From Paraglaciecola algarum (lineage in GTDB: Bacteria > Pseudomonadota > Gammaproteobacteria > Enterobacterales > Alteromonadaceae), in contig NZ_JAKGAS010000003.1 of the NCBI RefSeq assembly GCF_021532655.1, positions 62,001 to 126,000 of the forward strand: a stretch of DNA of 64,000 nucleotides, read 5' to 3'. The translations under genes were made by a program, and so were the position numbers. The notes beneath the pieces were generated by a model. That model saw only the letters and a list, made by a program, of their open reading frames with translations. It was not told where the DNA came from and ran no database searches. Below are positions 36,390-47,310 of the stretch, piece by piece. The first letter of the stretch is position 1. Every line of letters begins with the position of its first letter.

Positions 36390-37367
36390 TTACTCTCCTT
36401 TTGCTTTAGCTAAGGTTTTATTAGCCAAACGCTTTTCGATGGCATCAAACAACATGCCTGTGATACTCACATCATAAGCGGCTTCAATTTCACGCACACA
36501 GGTTGGACTGGTGACATTTATCTCTGTTACTCGATCGCCAATCACGTCTAAACCGACAAAAATCAGGCCCTTTTCTACAAGTAAAGGCGCGATAGTTTCA
36601 GCTATCTTCAAATCTGATGCTGATAAAGGTTGTGGTCTTCCTGTGCCACCAGCAGCCAAGTTACCACGGTTTTCCCCCTTGGTTGGCAACCTAGCTAGGG
36701 CATAAGGCACGACTTGACCATCGACGATTAAAATACGTTTATCACCATCTTTAATCTCAGGTAAAAAGCGTTGGAACATGGCATAACGCGAACCTAACTC
36801 AGTCAAGGTTTCAATGATGACACCTAAGTTATTGCCATCTTCTTTCACTCTAAAAATGGACGTACCGCCCATACCATCCAGTGGCTTACAAATGATATCT
36901 TTGTGGGTTTGGTGAAATTCTCGAATTAACTTAGCATCTCTTGTTACCAAAGTGTCAGCCACTAAATCAGGAAACCAAGAAGTAAATAACTTCTCGTTAA
37001 AGTCACGCAGGCTTTGTGCTTTATTTACCACTAAGGTTCCGGCTTGCTCGGCAAGTTCGAACATATGGGTAGCGTAGATAAATTCATTATCTACAGGCGG
37101 ATCTTTACGCATTAAGATCACATCTAAGTTAGCTAAACTTTGACGACTTTCATTTTCAAGAGTAAACCAATCATCCGAGTTTGATTGCACAGTTAAACTT
37201 TGCATCCGGGCCATAGGTTTGCCGTTATGCAAGTACAAATCAGCCATTTCCATATAATACAATTCATAGCCACGTGCCTGAGCATCTAGCAACATAGCAA
37301 AACTGGTATCTTTTTTAATATTTATGGATTGGATTGGATCCATGACTATGCCAAGTTTAATGGTCAA
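36390..37367 (-). CDS. gshB: Glutathione synthetase
   Basis: A 325-residue ATP-grasp ligase that joins gamma-glutamylcysteine and glycine. Its start matches E. coli GshB closely: TIKLGIVMDPIQSINIKKDT, then FAMLLDAQARGYELYYMEM. Later segments include RKDPPVDNEFIYATHM, KPLDGMGGTSIFRV and NVTSPTCVREIE. The start is a TTG at 37367 with AAGGA about seven bases ahead, and homology begins there. It is the first gene of the gshB-yqgE-ruvX operon. I am confident in the assignment. Confidence 0.96.
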   Translation of the reverse strand: MTIKLGIVMDPIQSINIKKDTSFAMLLDAQARGYELYYMEMADLYLHNGKPMARMQSLTVQSNSDDWFTLENESRQSLANLDVILMRKDPPVDNEFIYATHMFELAEQAGTLVVNKAQSLRDFNEKLFTSWFPDLVADTLVTRDAKLIREFHQTHKDIICKPLDGMGGTSIFRVKEDGNNLGVIIETLTELGSRYAMFQRFLPEIKDGDKRILIVDGQVVPYALARLPTKGENRGNLAAGGTGRPQPLSASDLKIAETIAPLLVEKGLIFVGLDVIGDRVTEINVTSPTCVREIEAAYDVSITGMLFDAIEKRLANKTLAKAKGE

Positions 37368-37531
37368 TTTAATTCCTTAAGGGGGTAAAAATTAGCTAAG
37401 TTGTACTAAAAGATACTACACATTAAAGTGCAAACAAAATTAGTACAGAGATAGACCTAGATGTGGAGATATTGCTTACAAAATTCAAGGTTAAAAATTT
37501 TTAGAGGTGGCTAGTCTTACCTTGGGGCTAT

Positions 37532-38362
37532 CTATTTAGATAACTCATCTAGCTTGAATTTATATTTTCGACTGACTTTGACTTGTTCACCAGACTCAAG
37601 ATCTGCCACATATTCACCATTTGAATTGGGCGTTAGGCTTTTGAGTTTACTCAAATTAATAATGGCAGAGCGATTTACCCGAGGGAACAGCGCTGCATTT
37701 AATTCTTGTTCTAATTGTTTGAGGGTTTTACGAATAATGTGTGTGCCATCTAGGGTATGAACACACATGTAGTCACCAGCGGCTTCAATCCACACTATGT
37801 TATCAAGCTTAATTCTGATCCATTGAGAGCCACTTTTCATGGAGATAGTTTGCTGTAATTCCGCAAGGGAAGCACCTTGTGATACTTCTAGGTTTTGTAT
37901 AAAACCATCAATAGAATTTCCAGTTTTACGGTTTAATAATTCATTCAATTTTTGATGTTGCTTAGCTAAATCTTGGATACAAAAAGACTCAACAAGTTTA
38001 TCTAAACAAGTTCCTAAGCGTTCATCTGAAAAAGGTTTCAACAAATAATCAAAGGCTTGGAACTCAAACGCGTTTAATGCAAACTCTTTAAAAGCGGTAA
38101 CAAAAACTATTTTGGGAAGCGAAATGTCTGATGAGTTAAGAGTCTGTGCAAGCTCTAATCCAGTGGAGCCTGGCATTTCAATATCTAAAAATACAATATC
38201 CGGCTGTTGTTCAGTTATCACCACCAGCGCTTCATACCCTGACGCACACTCCGCAATCACTACAAACCGCGTGTCATTGGCCAAACGTAACAATAATCCC
38301 TCTCTGGCCAGAGGTTCATCATCGACTACTACGGCGTTAAACGGACCGTGTTTATAGCTCAT
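37532..38362 (-). CDS. LytTR-family response regulator
   Basis: A 276-residue protein. The receiver domain (about 10-130) has VVDDEP with Asp14/15, phosphoacceptor Asp60 in IVFLDIEMPG, and FDYLLKPF with the conserved lysine. A linker of about 40 residues follows, then a LytTR DNA-binding domain (about 170-272) with DNIVWIEAAGDYMCVH, IIRKTLKQLEQEL, FPRVNRSAIINLSKL and VKVSRKYKFKL. It is downstream of the LytS-like kinase gene and shares one base region with its end (the ATG of this gene lies at the kinase stop), so they are coupled. It should control target genes in response to the kinase. The signal is unknown. Confidence 0.93.
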   Translation of the reverse strand: MSYKHGPFNAVVVDDEPLAREGLLLRLANDTRFVVIAECASGYEALVVITEQQPDIVFLDIEMPGSTGLELAQTLNSSDISLPKIVFVTAFKEFALNAFEFQAFDYLLKPFSDERLGTCLDKLVESFCIQDLAKQHQKLNELLNRKTGNSIDGFIQNLEVSQGASLAELQQTISMKSGSQWIRIKLDNIVWIEAAGDYMCVHTLDGTHIIRKTLKQLEQELNAALFPRVNRSAIINLSKLKSLTPNSNGEYVADLESGEQVKVSRKYKFKLDELSK

Positions 38363-39501
38363 TACGCTCGCTCTCTGGGCAAAACAATAGTTACAAAATA
38401 ACCCTGCTCGCTTTTTGTTACGTCGAATTTGTGGTTGTTAGGATACAAAACTGATAGCCGGTTAATAATATTTTTCACCCCAACACCAGTATGACTAGAG
38501 GCGGTTTGTCGGGTTTCTTTGAAATCTTCTTTATATTCAATTTTATTATTCGGGCCATTGTCGTTAACTTCAATATGCAAATACCCTTCAATACATTTGG
38601 CTTTGATTTGAATTAAGCCGCCTTCAGACATCTGTGCAATGGCGTATTTAATTGAATTTTCGACTAATGGTTGTAACAACAAACTGGGCACTAATAAATT
38701 TTCTGCTTCAGGCTCCACTTCAAACTGAACAGTTAACCTGTCGTCAAAGCGCATTTTTTCTATTTCTAGGTATAACATTAAGGCTTTTAATTCTTCATAC
38801 AGCCTAATTTTTTTATCGGGTTCGTTGTCCAAAGAAAAGCGCAAAAAAGTAGACAAACGAATCAACATACCATTGGCTTTTTCTTTACTTCCGCGCAGTA
38901 CTAAGGTGGACACAGCATTAAGTGTATTGAACAAAAAATGTGGGTTAATTTGATAACGCAACATTTTAATTTGTGAAATGTGGGATAACTTAACAGCTTC
39001 AATATGCTGTTGTTTTTCGCTGACTAAACGATAGTGATAGTTAATCCCAAAATACAAACTACTCCAAACTAAAATCATAAAACAAGCATAACTAATAGAC
39101 ATAAAGAGTGTGTACCACTTAAATGTTTCTGGGACTTGGCCCATAAAAAACGCCAGAACATCAAACTTTTCGTAGAAATACCACATAGACAAAGCTTTTA
39201 AAGGTGTCCAAATCATAGACACCAGTAAACTCCCAAAGGTAATAACCACAATTAATTTTAAAGGCTCTAAATTCCAACATTTTTGATAAACATACCGAAG
39301 TGGCAAAGTAAGTGATGCGGCAAAAAAGCCAGATAACAACAAGGGGTATAAAACATCCAAGCCTAACTTGTTATAATCACGGTAAAAAAACACATTATCT
39401 ATGGTAAAAATCAGTACATACACAGTCCAGCCCAAAGTATGAAACCACCAAAATGATGGTTTACTTTTGTTGGCAATAAATTCAGTGGCTGTATTTTTCA
39501 T
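38362..39501 (-). CDS. LytS-type membrane sensor histidine kinase
   Basis: About 379 residues if the ATG at 39501 is used. Four membrane segments lie in the first 155 residues, then a short linker and the His_kinase domain with QINPHFLFNTLNAVS (phosphoacceptor His188), VENSIKYAIA as the N box and HTGVGVKNIINRL as the G box. The frame stays open to a GTG at 39558, and neither start has a clear ribosome binding site. No extracytoplasmic sensor domain is seen, so the membrane part itself may sense the signal. The gene sits between two LytTR regulator genes, all read leftwards. Confidence 0.9.
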   Translation of the reverse strand: MKNTATEFIANKSKPSFWWFHTLGWTVYVLIFTIDNVFFYRDYNKLGLDVLYPLLLSGFFAASLTLPLRYVYQKCWNLEPLKLIVVITFGSLLVSMIWTPLKALSMWYFYEKFDVLAFFMGQVPETFKWYTLFMSISYACFMILVWSSLYFGINYHYRLVSEKQQHIEAVKLSHISQIKMLRYQINPHFLFNTLNAVSTLVLRGSKEKANGMLIRLSTFLRFSLDNEPDKKIRLYEELKALMLYLEIEKMRFDDRLTVQFEVEPEAENLLVPSLLLQPLVENSIKYAIAQMSEGGLIQIKAKCIEGYLHIEVNDNGPNNKIEYKEDFKETRQTASSHTGVGVKNIINRLSVLYPNNHKFDVTKSEQGYFVTIVLPRERA

Positions 39502-39588
39502 ATCAGTTTTTTCATGTCCGGCTTTTCGTATCCGTCTTTTTAAATGAAAGACAAGCACGCATTAAGGTTATGTTTGGGAAAATGATCA

Positions 39589-40296
39589 TTATGCCTCTAA
39601 CCCTAAAAATTCAAATAGCTGTGCTTTATGTCCTTGACCTATTTTTACCTCGTCACCATTAGTTAAATGCAACAATGAAAAACGTCCTAATTCACTAGAC
39701 AAAGAACTGATTTTAGCCACATTAACCATAGCCGAACGGTGTACCCGAATGAACTTAGTTGGATCAAGCAAAGCTTCAAGATTCGATAAGGTCTCTCTGT
39801 GCAAACACATTTTGTTTTCACAATGTAATTCTACATAGTTTGACGACCCTTTTATCCAAACTATGTCATCGACACTGACAAAATCTACTGCCCCTACAGA
39901 CTTAACCGCCAGCAGTGTTTTCCTTTGGTTTTGGCTATTCTTAACTTTTTCTACTTTGTGTAACACACTTAATAAACGGCTGTTTTCATAGGGTTTTAAC
40001 AAATAGTCTAAAGCTTCAACGTTAAAGGCTGTCAGTGCATGTTCGGAATAAGCCGTAGTAAACACCCAGCAACATGAGACTTGTTTATTTAACTCTGCAA
40101 CTAAGTCTAAACCACAACCTCCAATAATATTGATATCCATAAAACAAACATCGGGACGATGCTTTAAAATTAATTCGCGAGCCACTGCATATTCACCGGT
40201 GCAAGCCAATACTCTCCAATTAGCTTGCTCTTGCACAAAATCTACGATTCGTTCTCGTGCAAGTTTTTCGTCTTCAATTACGATACAACGAAACAT
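39589..40296 (-). CDS. Second LytTR-family response regulator
   Basis: A 235-residue response regulator. The receiver domain has IVIEDEKLAR (Asp9 region), Asp54 in VCFMDINIIGG and LDYLLKPYEN. The LytTR domain (about 130-232) has DDIVWIKGSSNYVELH, HRETLSNLEALL, IRVHRSAMVNVAKI and VKIGQGHKAQLFE. It lies upstream of the LytS-type kinase gene with a gap of about 30-90 bases depending on the kinase start. It is not a close copy of the regulator at 37532-38362, so one kinase may serve two regulators, or one regulator may have lost its input. The ATG at 40296 is clear. Confidence 0.93.
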   Translation of the reverse strand: MFRCIVIEDEKLARERIVDFVQEQANWRVLACTGEYAVARELILKHRPDVCFMDINIIGGCGLDLVAELNKQVSCCWVFTTAYSEHALTAFNVEALDYLLKPYENSRLLSVLHKVEKVKNSQNQRKTLLAVKSVGAVDFVSVDDIVWIKGSSNYVELHCENKMCLHRETLSNLEALLDPTKFIRVHRSAMVNVAKISSLSSELGRFSLLHLTNGDEVKIGQGHKAQLFEFLGLEA

Positions 40297-40423
40297 TGAC
40301 TATTTTCCCTAAACTTCGATAACTTCAAATATACAACGCCCCAAACCAACAACGAACCTTTCTGAGACAAAGTGCCTGACTATAAGACGAGTCAACGTAT
40401 TTCAGGACGGGACAAAACAACAG

Positions 40424-40456
40424 AAAAGGGCTGAGCTTTGCAGCTTCAGCCCTTTT
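40424..40456. terminator. Strong bidirectional terminator hairpin
   Basis: An 11-base stem AAAAGGGCTGA / TCAGCCCTTTT with a short inner helix and a T-run on the right and A-run on the left, so it can end transcription on both strands. It falls between the DUF3718 gene and the second LytTR regulator, both read leftwards, so it should stop read-through from the former. Confidence 0.85.
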
Positions 40457-40628
40457 TATCCAGGAAACAATACATGTATATAAAATATATGTATTCATCG
40501 GGTCACTACTCCGACGTTTTAAGTTTAATAGCTTGTTTACCACATTAAAGTCTATTGTGACGAACTGCTCACTTGACGGGACAAACGTCTCAATACAATT
40601 TTTTAGGCCAAACTTTGATTAAACTTTT

Positions 40629-40955
40629 TTATAACTTAGCCAACAAGTCTTCGTAATTAAGACTCGTTCTGTTAGCTAAAAACTTAGCATTGGTTTTAGC
40701 ACCACTAGCAATCGCAAATGTCACCGGGTCGTAACCATTGCAGACTAGCCCTTTCCCAAGGGCTTTAGCACTAATACCACTGTCTTTAATTGCGCTATCT
40801 AATTTAATTCGACTGTTACTTTTTATTGCTTCACAAACCTTGACTAATTTTTGTTCTGTATATTTATCAATATATTTTGCTTGGACACCGGCCGTTAATA
40901 AAATACTTGTGCTCATTACCACACCGATCATTAATTTTTGGGTTAATTTCTTCAT
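40629..40955 (-). CDS. Small secreted DUF3718 protein
   Basis: A 108-residue protein with a signal peptide (hydrophobic about 9-24, cleavage near VQA). The mature part has KVCEAIKSNSRIKLDSAI and KALGKGLVCNGYDPVTFAIA, with two cysteines spaced as in DUF3718 proteins of marine gammaproteobacteria. The function is unknown; these are small periplasmic proteins that probably have one disulfide. It has an ATG start and is monocistronic, with its own downstream terminator at 40424-40456. Confidence 0.85.
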   Translation of the reverse strand: MKKLTQKLMIGVVMSTSILLTAGVQAKYIDKYTEQKLVKVCEAIKSNSRIKLDSAIKDSGISAKALGKGLVCNGYDPVTFAIASGAKTNAKFLANRTSLNYEDLLAKL

Positions 40956-41190
40956 GACATATCACCTTGTTTTTGTGTTCGATTAGTTATCGCTTTCAAA
41001 ACTAGAGTAGAGCCAAGCAGCAAAATAGTAGGTACAAAATAGATTAGTTACGGGCAAACAAGATCAAGCGACCAAATCACTTATTTAAGCGATAAGTCAT
41101 CGCCCTTTAGCAGGCTTTCATCGTTAAACGAAAGGTTTTGTTACATCTGCTAAGTAATGACATTCAAAATACAAAGAAAGTGGCACAAAA

Positions 41191-41210
41191 AAGCCCTGTT
41201 AACAGGGCTT
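41191..41210 (-). terminator. Terminator hairpin downstream of the 109-residue protein gene
   Basis: A near-perfect palindrome (AAGCCCTGTT / AACAGGGCTT) flanked on the left by an A-run, which becomes a T-run when read leftwards. It stands 29 bases downstream of the stop at 41239, in the direction of that gene. It is a normal intrinsic terminator for the minus strand. Confidence 0.85.
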
Positions 41211-41238
41211 ATCACTTTATAAAACTGAAAGTGGATTT

Positions 41239-41568
41239 TTAGAAAGCGTTTTCTTGATGGATTTTAATAAACAGTGGCGTGCCATACTTACTGTAATCCA
41301 CTTTATATTCTTTACCGTTAATAGTTTGAACAAACAGCAAAGTCTTTTCTTCACCGAAAATATCAATACTAGTCACATCCAGCATTTCTAAATCCATGAC
41401 TTTAGCTTCGCGCTTATTCTCTGGAATTCTCCCTGTAAATTCTTTAATCCCTTTATGAGTAACAAGTACAGGAGGATGATCTTCACCATTAACAACAAGC
41501 AGGTCTACCTTTCTAATTTTATGAATTATTGTATTTCGACCACTTACCAAAAAGGGTTTTTCAGTCAT
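41239..41568 (-). CDS. Conserved-looking hypothetical protein, 109 residues
   Basis: A 109-residue soluble protein starting MTEKPFLVSGRNTIIHKIRK, with a body of hydrophobic strands and charged turns (LLVVNGEDHPPVLVTHKGI, EYKVDYSKYGTPLFIK) and no signal peptide or membrane segment. I do not recognise the family. A start five codons earlier (TTG at 41583) is possible, but GGAG falls between it and the ATG at 41568 at the right distance, so the ATG is preferred. It has its own terminator to the left and reads toward DUF3718. Its role is unknown. Confidence 0.65.
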   Translation of the reverse strand: MTEKPFLVSGRNTIIHKIRKVDLLVVNGEDHPPVLVTHKGIKEFTGRIPENKREAKVMDLEMLDVTSIDIFGEEKTLLFVQTINGKEYKVDYSKYGTPLFIKIHQENAF

Positions 41569-41765
41569 CTTGTTGTTCTCCAATACGTTTGTACGATATG
41601 AGGTTTATTTGGTTTACTATATAAAAGATAACAAAGTTTTTTTAGCCTTGCACTTGTTTGTTAACTTAGTGCCATTCAAAAGCATAAACAAGTGAATTAA
41701 TGAGCAATATTTAAGCAATCAAACCGATTTTTAGTAATTCTTGCATTATCTTGTGTGCCAAAGTG

Positions 41766-41794
41766 ATGACAAGCCGATAAAAACTGCTTATACT
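41766..41794 (+). promoter_or_regulatory. Predicted sigma-70 promoter of the tRNA gene
   Basis: ATGACA (41766-41771) as a near-consensus -35, a 17-base spacer, and TATACT (41789-41794) as -10, followed by a GC-rich discriminator (GCGCGTC). Transcription should start near 41801, about 50 bases before the tRNA. The GC-rich discriminator is typical of stringently controlled stable-RNA promoters. Confidence 0.7.
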
Positions 41795-41850
41795 GCGCGT
41801 CGTTTTGAAGTTGAGTCATTTCTGAGTCAGCGACAAACATTTCTAAAAGT

Positions 41851-41927
41851 GGCCCTTTAGCTCAGTTGGTTAGAGCATACGACTCATAATCGTCAGGTCC
41901 CCTGTTCGAGTCAGGGAAGGGCCACCA
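41851..41927 (+). tRNA. tRNA with CAT anticodon, probably tRNA-Ile2 (lysidine type)
   Basis: A 77-base cloverleaf with encoded CCA: acceptor GGCCCTT paired with AAGGGCC, D-loop GCTCAGTTGGTTAGAGC, anticodon loop CTCATAA with CAT at 41885-41887, T-arm GTTCGAGTC. The acceptor and anticodon-stem pattern (GACTCATAATCG, GGCCC acceptor) follows tRNA-Ile2, whose CAT is changed to lysidine-AU by TilS, rather than elongator Met with a GGCTACG acceptor. One pair at the base of the anticodon stem (27-43) looks mismatched (U and C). The Ile2 identity is by comparison from memory. Confidence 0.8.
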
Positions 41928-42018
41928 TTCTTTACAATACTAATAGTCATTACAACTATAGACAGTGGGTTTTCACCTAATTTTCAGTTAATGGCAGTAA
42001 ACAGTTACTTTTCAATAG

Positions 42019-43836
<1,818 letters not shown>

Positions 43837-43855
43837 CAGTTAGGAATAGTCCGCT

Positions 43856-44905
43856 ATGTTGTTGATTCGTCCCATTGTTGCATCTGACTTAAATGCGCTA
43901 AAACAAATTGCTATTGAGTCTGGACATGGATTTACCTCCTTGCCTAACAATGAAACATTATTAAGTGGCAAGATTGAAAAAGCAGAGAATAGTTTCTCGT
44001 CTGATGCAAGCACACCAGGTGATCAGAGTTATCTGTTTGTACTTGAAGATACCGGCACTCATGAAGTGGTGGGTATTACTGGTATTGAAGCCTGCGTAGG
44101 CACAGCCGTGCCTTTGTATCATTATCGATTAGAAACAATTAACAACCAGTGCGCCAGTTTAGGGGTGAATAAATCCATTAACACCCTAACATTCTGCGAT
44201 GATTATGCTGGCGCGTCTGAGGTGTGTACTTTATTTGTACGAGAAGAATACCGCAAACAAAAAGTTGGTCAGTTAATGTCTCGGGTTAGGTTTCTGTTTA
44301 TGGCCAATCATCCTCAGCGTTTTTCTAATAAGGTCATAGCTGAAATGCGCGGAGTATCAGACTCAGAGGGAAATTCTCCCTTTTGGGCTTGGCTGGAAAA
44401 GAATTTTTTTGGCATAGATTTTCCAACTGCCGACTACCTTGTTGGTATAGGTAACAAAGGCTTTATTTCAGAGTTAATGCCTAAGCATCCAATTTACGTC
44501 AGTTTACTCAGCAAAGAAGCTCAGGCAGTCATTGGACAAGTTCACGCCAATACTAAACCGGCGTTAAGACTATTGGAAAAAGAAGGTTTTCAATTTAACA
44601 ATTATGTAGATTTATTTGATGCTGGCCCCACGGTAGAAATACCTTTGCAAGACATACGCAGCATACGTGAAAGCCAAAGTTGCCAAGTACAAGTGACTAA
44701 AACAGCGGAAATTTCAAAAGTAACTGAAACAGCTCAAGCTCAACAGTCTTATTTTATATGTAATGACCAAGTCAAAAATTTCCGAGCAATCGCCTCAACC
44801 GAAGCAAGTTACGAGATTGATAATAATCTGCTGATTATTAGTCAAACGCTTGCTACCGCATTATTGCTAAAAACCGGCGACTATGTCCGCTTTTTATGCT
44901 TGTAA
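43856..44905 (+). CDS. astA: Arginine N-succinyltransferase
   Basis: A 349-residue enzyme that succinylates arginine, the first step of the AST arginine-degradation route. The start is LLIRPIVASDLNALKQIA, and family segments include AIESGHGFTSLPNNETLL, LFVREEYRKQKVGQLMSR, MRGVSDSEGNSPFWAWLEK, FFGIDFPTADYL, ELMPKHPIYVSLLSKEAQA and GQVHANTKPALRLLEKEGF. There is no heterodimeric split; a single subunit is enough in most gammaproteobacteria. It starts 19 bases after astC with an AGGA site upstream, and is 31 bases before astD. The assignment is firm. Confidence 0.94.
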   Translation: MLLIRPIVASDLNALKQIAIESGHGFTSLPNNETLLSGKIEKAENSFSSDASTPGDQSYLFVLEDTGTHEVVGITGIEACVGTAVPLYHYRLETINNQCASLGVNKSINTLTFCDDYAGASEVCTLFVREEYRKQKVGQLMSRVRFLFMANHPQRFSNKVIAEMRGVSDSEGNSPFWAWLEKNFFGIDFPTADYLVGIGNKGFISELMPKHPIYVSLLSKEAQAVIGQVHANTKPALRLLEKEGFQFNNYVDLFDAGPTVEIPLQDIRSIRESQSCQVQVTKTAEISKVTETAQAQQSYFICNDQVKNFRAIASTEASYEIDNNLLIISQTLATALLLKTGDYVRFLCL

Positions 44906-44936
44906 TGCCCGCTACATATGCCTGTAAGGATGTAAA

Positions 44937-46400
44937 ATGAACATGCAAACAAACAACACTTATCAATCGGCAAACCATAATCCAAGGTTTGTATCAATTA
45001 ACCCTGCCAATGGCGAAACCATTTGGCAAGGGGAATGTGCTAGCGAAGAACAAGTCAACCAAGCTGTCAACAACGCCCGCTTGGCGTTTGAAGAGTGGCA
45101 GCACACCAGTGTTGAACAGCGAATCGAAATCATTAAACGGTTTGCTGACTTATTATCTGAAAACTGTGAAGAAATGGCCACAACCATTGCCCAAGAAACC
45201 GGAAAAGCCTTATGGGAATCTAGCACCGAAGTCTCAGCTATGATTGGAAAGGCTGCAATTTCTATAGACGCATACTATGCTCGCACCGGAAAAACTGAAA
45301 ATGCCCTGCCTGGCGCTAAGGCGTATATTCGTCACAAACCCCATGGAGTGGTAGCTGTTTTTGGTCCATATAACTTCCCTGGCCATTTACCCAACGGGCA
45401 TATTATTCCAGCTTTAATCGCCGGCAATAGCATAGTCTTTAAACCTTCTGATCTCACGCCCAAAGTAGCGGAATTTACTAGCCAGCTTTGGCAAAAAGCG
45501 GGCTTACCGGATGGAGTGTTAAACCTAGTTCAAGGAAAAGTCGAAACTGGCAAGTTGTTAGCCGCTCATCCCAATATCAATGGATTGTTTTTTACTGGAA
45601 GTTCAACCACAGGCCTGTCATTACATAAGCAATTTGCTGCCAAACCAGAGAAAATACTGGCACTTGAAATGGGTGGAAATAACCCATTAATTGTTAAAGG
45701 GGTGGCAGATATTAACGCTGCGGTGCACGATATTGTGCAGTCTGCATTTATTACATCTGGACAACGTTGTACCTGTACGCGCCGTTTATTTATCGAAAAT
45801 TCAGCTAATGGTGATGCCATACTTAACAAACTGATTGAGGTCACTAACAAGATCAAAGTAGACGATCCCTTTAGTCAAGATCAACCATTTTTTGGCTCTA
45901 TGATATCAGCCTCTGCTGCTCACCATATGCTTGATGCACAACAACAAATTAAAGCATTAGGGGGACAGGTTTTAGTTGAACTTAAACACCTACAAGAAGG
46001 TACTGGATTTGTATCACCAGGTATTATTGATGTGACACAGGCGTCACCCTTACCAGATACAGAACATTTTGGACCTTTATTAAAAGTGTATCGATACACT
46101 GATTTTAATACTGCAATAACTGAAGCTAACAATACTTCTTTTGGCTTGTCTGCAGGACTTTTGGCTGACAAACAAGATGACTACTCAGTGTTTTTTGCCA
46201 ATATTCAGGCAGGCATTGTTAACTGGAACAAACCCACAACAGGGGCTTCAAGTGCAGCACCGTTTGGTGGCATTGGCGCCAGTGGTAACCACAGAGCAAG
46301 CGCTTACTATGCTGCAGATTATTGTGCATACCCAGTGGCGTCAGTTGAGGCAGAAAATGTCAGTTTGCCAGAAAAGTTATCTCCTGGACTTGTTATCTAA
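44937..46400 (+). CDS. astD: Succinylglutamate-semialdehyde dehydrogenase
   Basis: A 487-residue aldehyde dehydrogenase. The NAD site is in FFTGSSTTG (about 218-226), Glu244 in [11 protein letters not shown] and catalytic Cys278 in [30 protein letters not shown] is typical of AstD. It oxidises N-succinylglutamate semialdehyde to N-succinylglutamate. AAGGATG upstream of ATG 44937 is the ribosome binding site. Neither astB nor astE is found between or after these genes, so the operon is incomplete here and those enzymes must be elsewhere. It is followed by the DUF1338 gene. Confidence 0.94.
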   Translation: MNMQTNNTYQSANHNPRFVSINPANGETIWQGECASEEQVNQAVNNARLAFEEWQHTSVEQRIEIIKRFADLLSENCEEMATTIAQETGKALWESSTEVSAMIGKAAISIDAYYARTGKTENALPGAKAYIRHKPHGVVAVFGPYNFPGHLPNGHIIPALIAGNSIVFKPSDLTPKVAEFTSQLWQKAGLPDGVLNLVQGKVETGKLLAAHPNINGLFFTGSSTTGLSLHKQFAAKPEKILALEMGGNNPLIVKGVADINAAVHDIVQSAFITSGQRCTCTRRLFIENSANGDAILNKLIEVTNKIKVDDPFSQDQPFFGSMISASAAHHMLDAQQQIKALGGQVLVELKHLQEGTGFVSPGIIDVTQASPLPDTEHFGPLLKVYRYTDFNTAITEANNTSFGLSAGLLADKQDDYSVFFANIQAGIVNWNKPTTGASSAAPFGGIGASGNHRASAYYAADYCAYPVASVEAENVSLPEKLSPGLVI

Positions 46401-46423
46401 CCCCTATTAAGAGGATTACCACT

Positions 46424-47227
46424 ATGCACAACAATGTTAACGAATTATTTAGTAACCTTTGGCAGAACTATTTAGCCGTCACACCTTCTGCCGAAAAAAT
46501 TCATAAAATATTAGGCTCAACCCAGAGTAATGACATTATCAACGATCATATTGCTCTACGTACCTTTAATACTAGTCATGTTGGATTGGATGTACTGGCT
46601 GCACATTTTAAAAATCTAAATTATAAAGAGTGTGGTGAATACCATTTCGCCTCAAAAAACTTGTACTCAAAACACTTTGAGCACGAAGATCCTACTTTGC
46701 CAAAAGTTTTCATTTCAGAGCTACTCACAGAAAAATTCTCCCCTGAACTACAAAAAATTGTGCGTGATATCACTGCAGACATTAACGATTCAGTGACCTC
46801 AGCGGACAACTTTCTATACTCAGGAACCCACTGGGACATCAGTTACCTAACCTATCAAAAGCTTCTTAAAGAATCAGAGTTTGCTGCTTGGGTCGCCGCT
46901 TGGGGATATCGCGCCAATCATTTTACTGTGAGTAACAACCATCTGCACAATTTCGATAGTATTGAAGAAATTAATCAAACCCTAAAAAACAATGGTTTTG
47001 AATTGAATGGTGCTGGCGGTGAGATTAAAGGTTCACCACAAGAAATGTTAGAGCAATCCTCAACATTAGCCGATCTGCATCCGATAATATTTAGTGATGG
47101 CGTAAAAAACATACCTAGTTGCTTCTATGAGTTTGCCAAACGTTACCCCAAACCTGACGGTAATATGTTTACTGGGTTTGTTACTCAGTCAGCGGACAAA
47201 ATATTTGAAAGTACAAATGTGCGATAG
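46424..47227 (+). CDS. DUF1338 protein (2-oxoadipate dioxygenase/decarboxylase-like)
   Basis: A 267-residue protein of the DUF1338 family: NDHIALRTFNTSHVGLDVL, YKECGEYHFASKNLYSKHFE, VFISELL, THWDISY and YRANHFTVSNNHLHN. The His residues in DHIAL and ANHFTV and an acidic residue near ISELL are likely metal ligands of a vicinal-oxygen-chelate-like fold. The characterised member HglS turns 2-oxoadipate into 2-hydroxyglutarate in D-lysine breakdown; I do not claim the same reaction here. It closes the AST cluster, 23 bases after astD, with a good AAGAGGA site. A role in amino-acid use is likely by neighbours. Confidence 0.9.
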   Translation: MHNNVNELFSNLWQNYLAVTPSAEKIHKILGSTQSNDIINDHIALRTFNTSHVGLDVLAAHFKNLNYKECGEYHFASKNLYSKHFEHEDPTLPKVFISELLTEKFSPELQKIVRDITADINDSVTSADNFLYSGTHWDISYLTYQKLLKESEFAAWVAAWGYRANHFTVSNNHLHNFDSIEEINQTLKNNGFELNGAGGEIKGSPQEMLEQSSTLADLHPIIFSDGVKNIPSCFYEFAKRYPKPDGNMFTGFVTQSADKIFESTNVR

Positions 47228-47310
47228 GAAGTAGCTAGAACCTGTTAATTACGCTTAATCGTTAGTAGCATAAGGCTATACAACCAAAATATCTAAGTTA
47301 ATTTTAAGAC

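Noticed and set aside
40325..40543. 72-residue open frame on the minus strand
   Set aside because: It runs through a strong terminator hairpin (40424-40456), has no ribosome binding site or family match, and is odd in composition.
41851..41927. Elongator tRNA-Met
   Set aside because: The acceptor stem GGCCCTT differs from the usual GGCTACG of elongator Met and agrees with Ile2.
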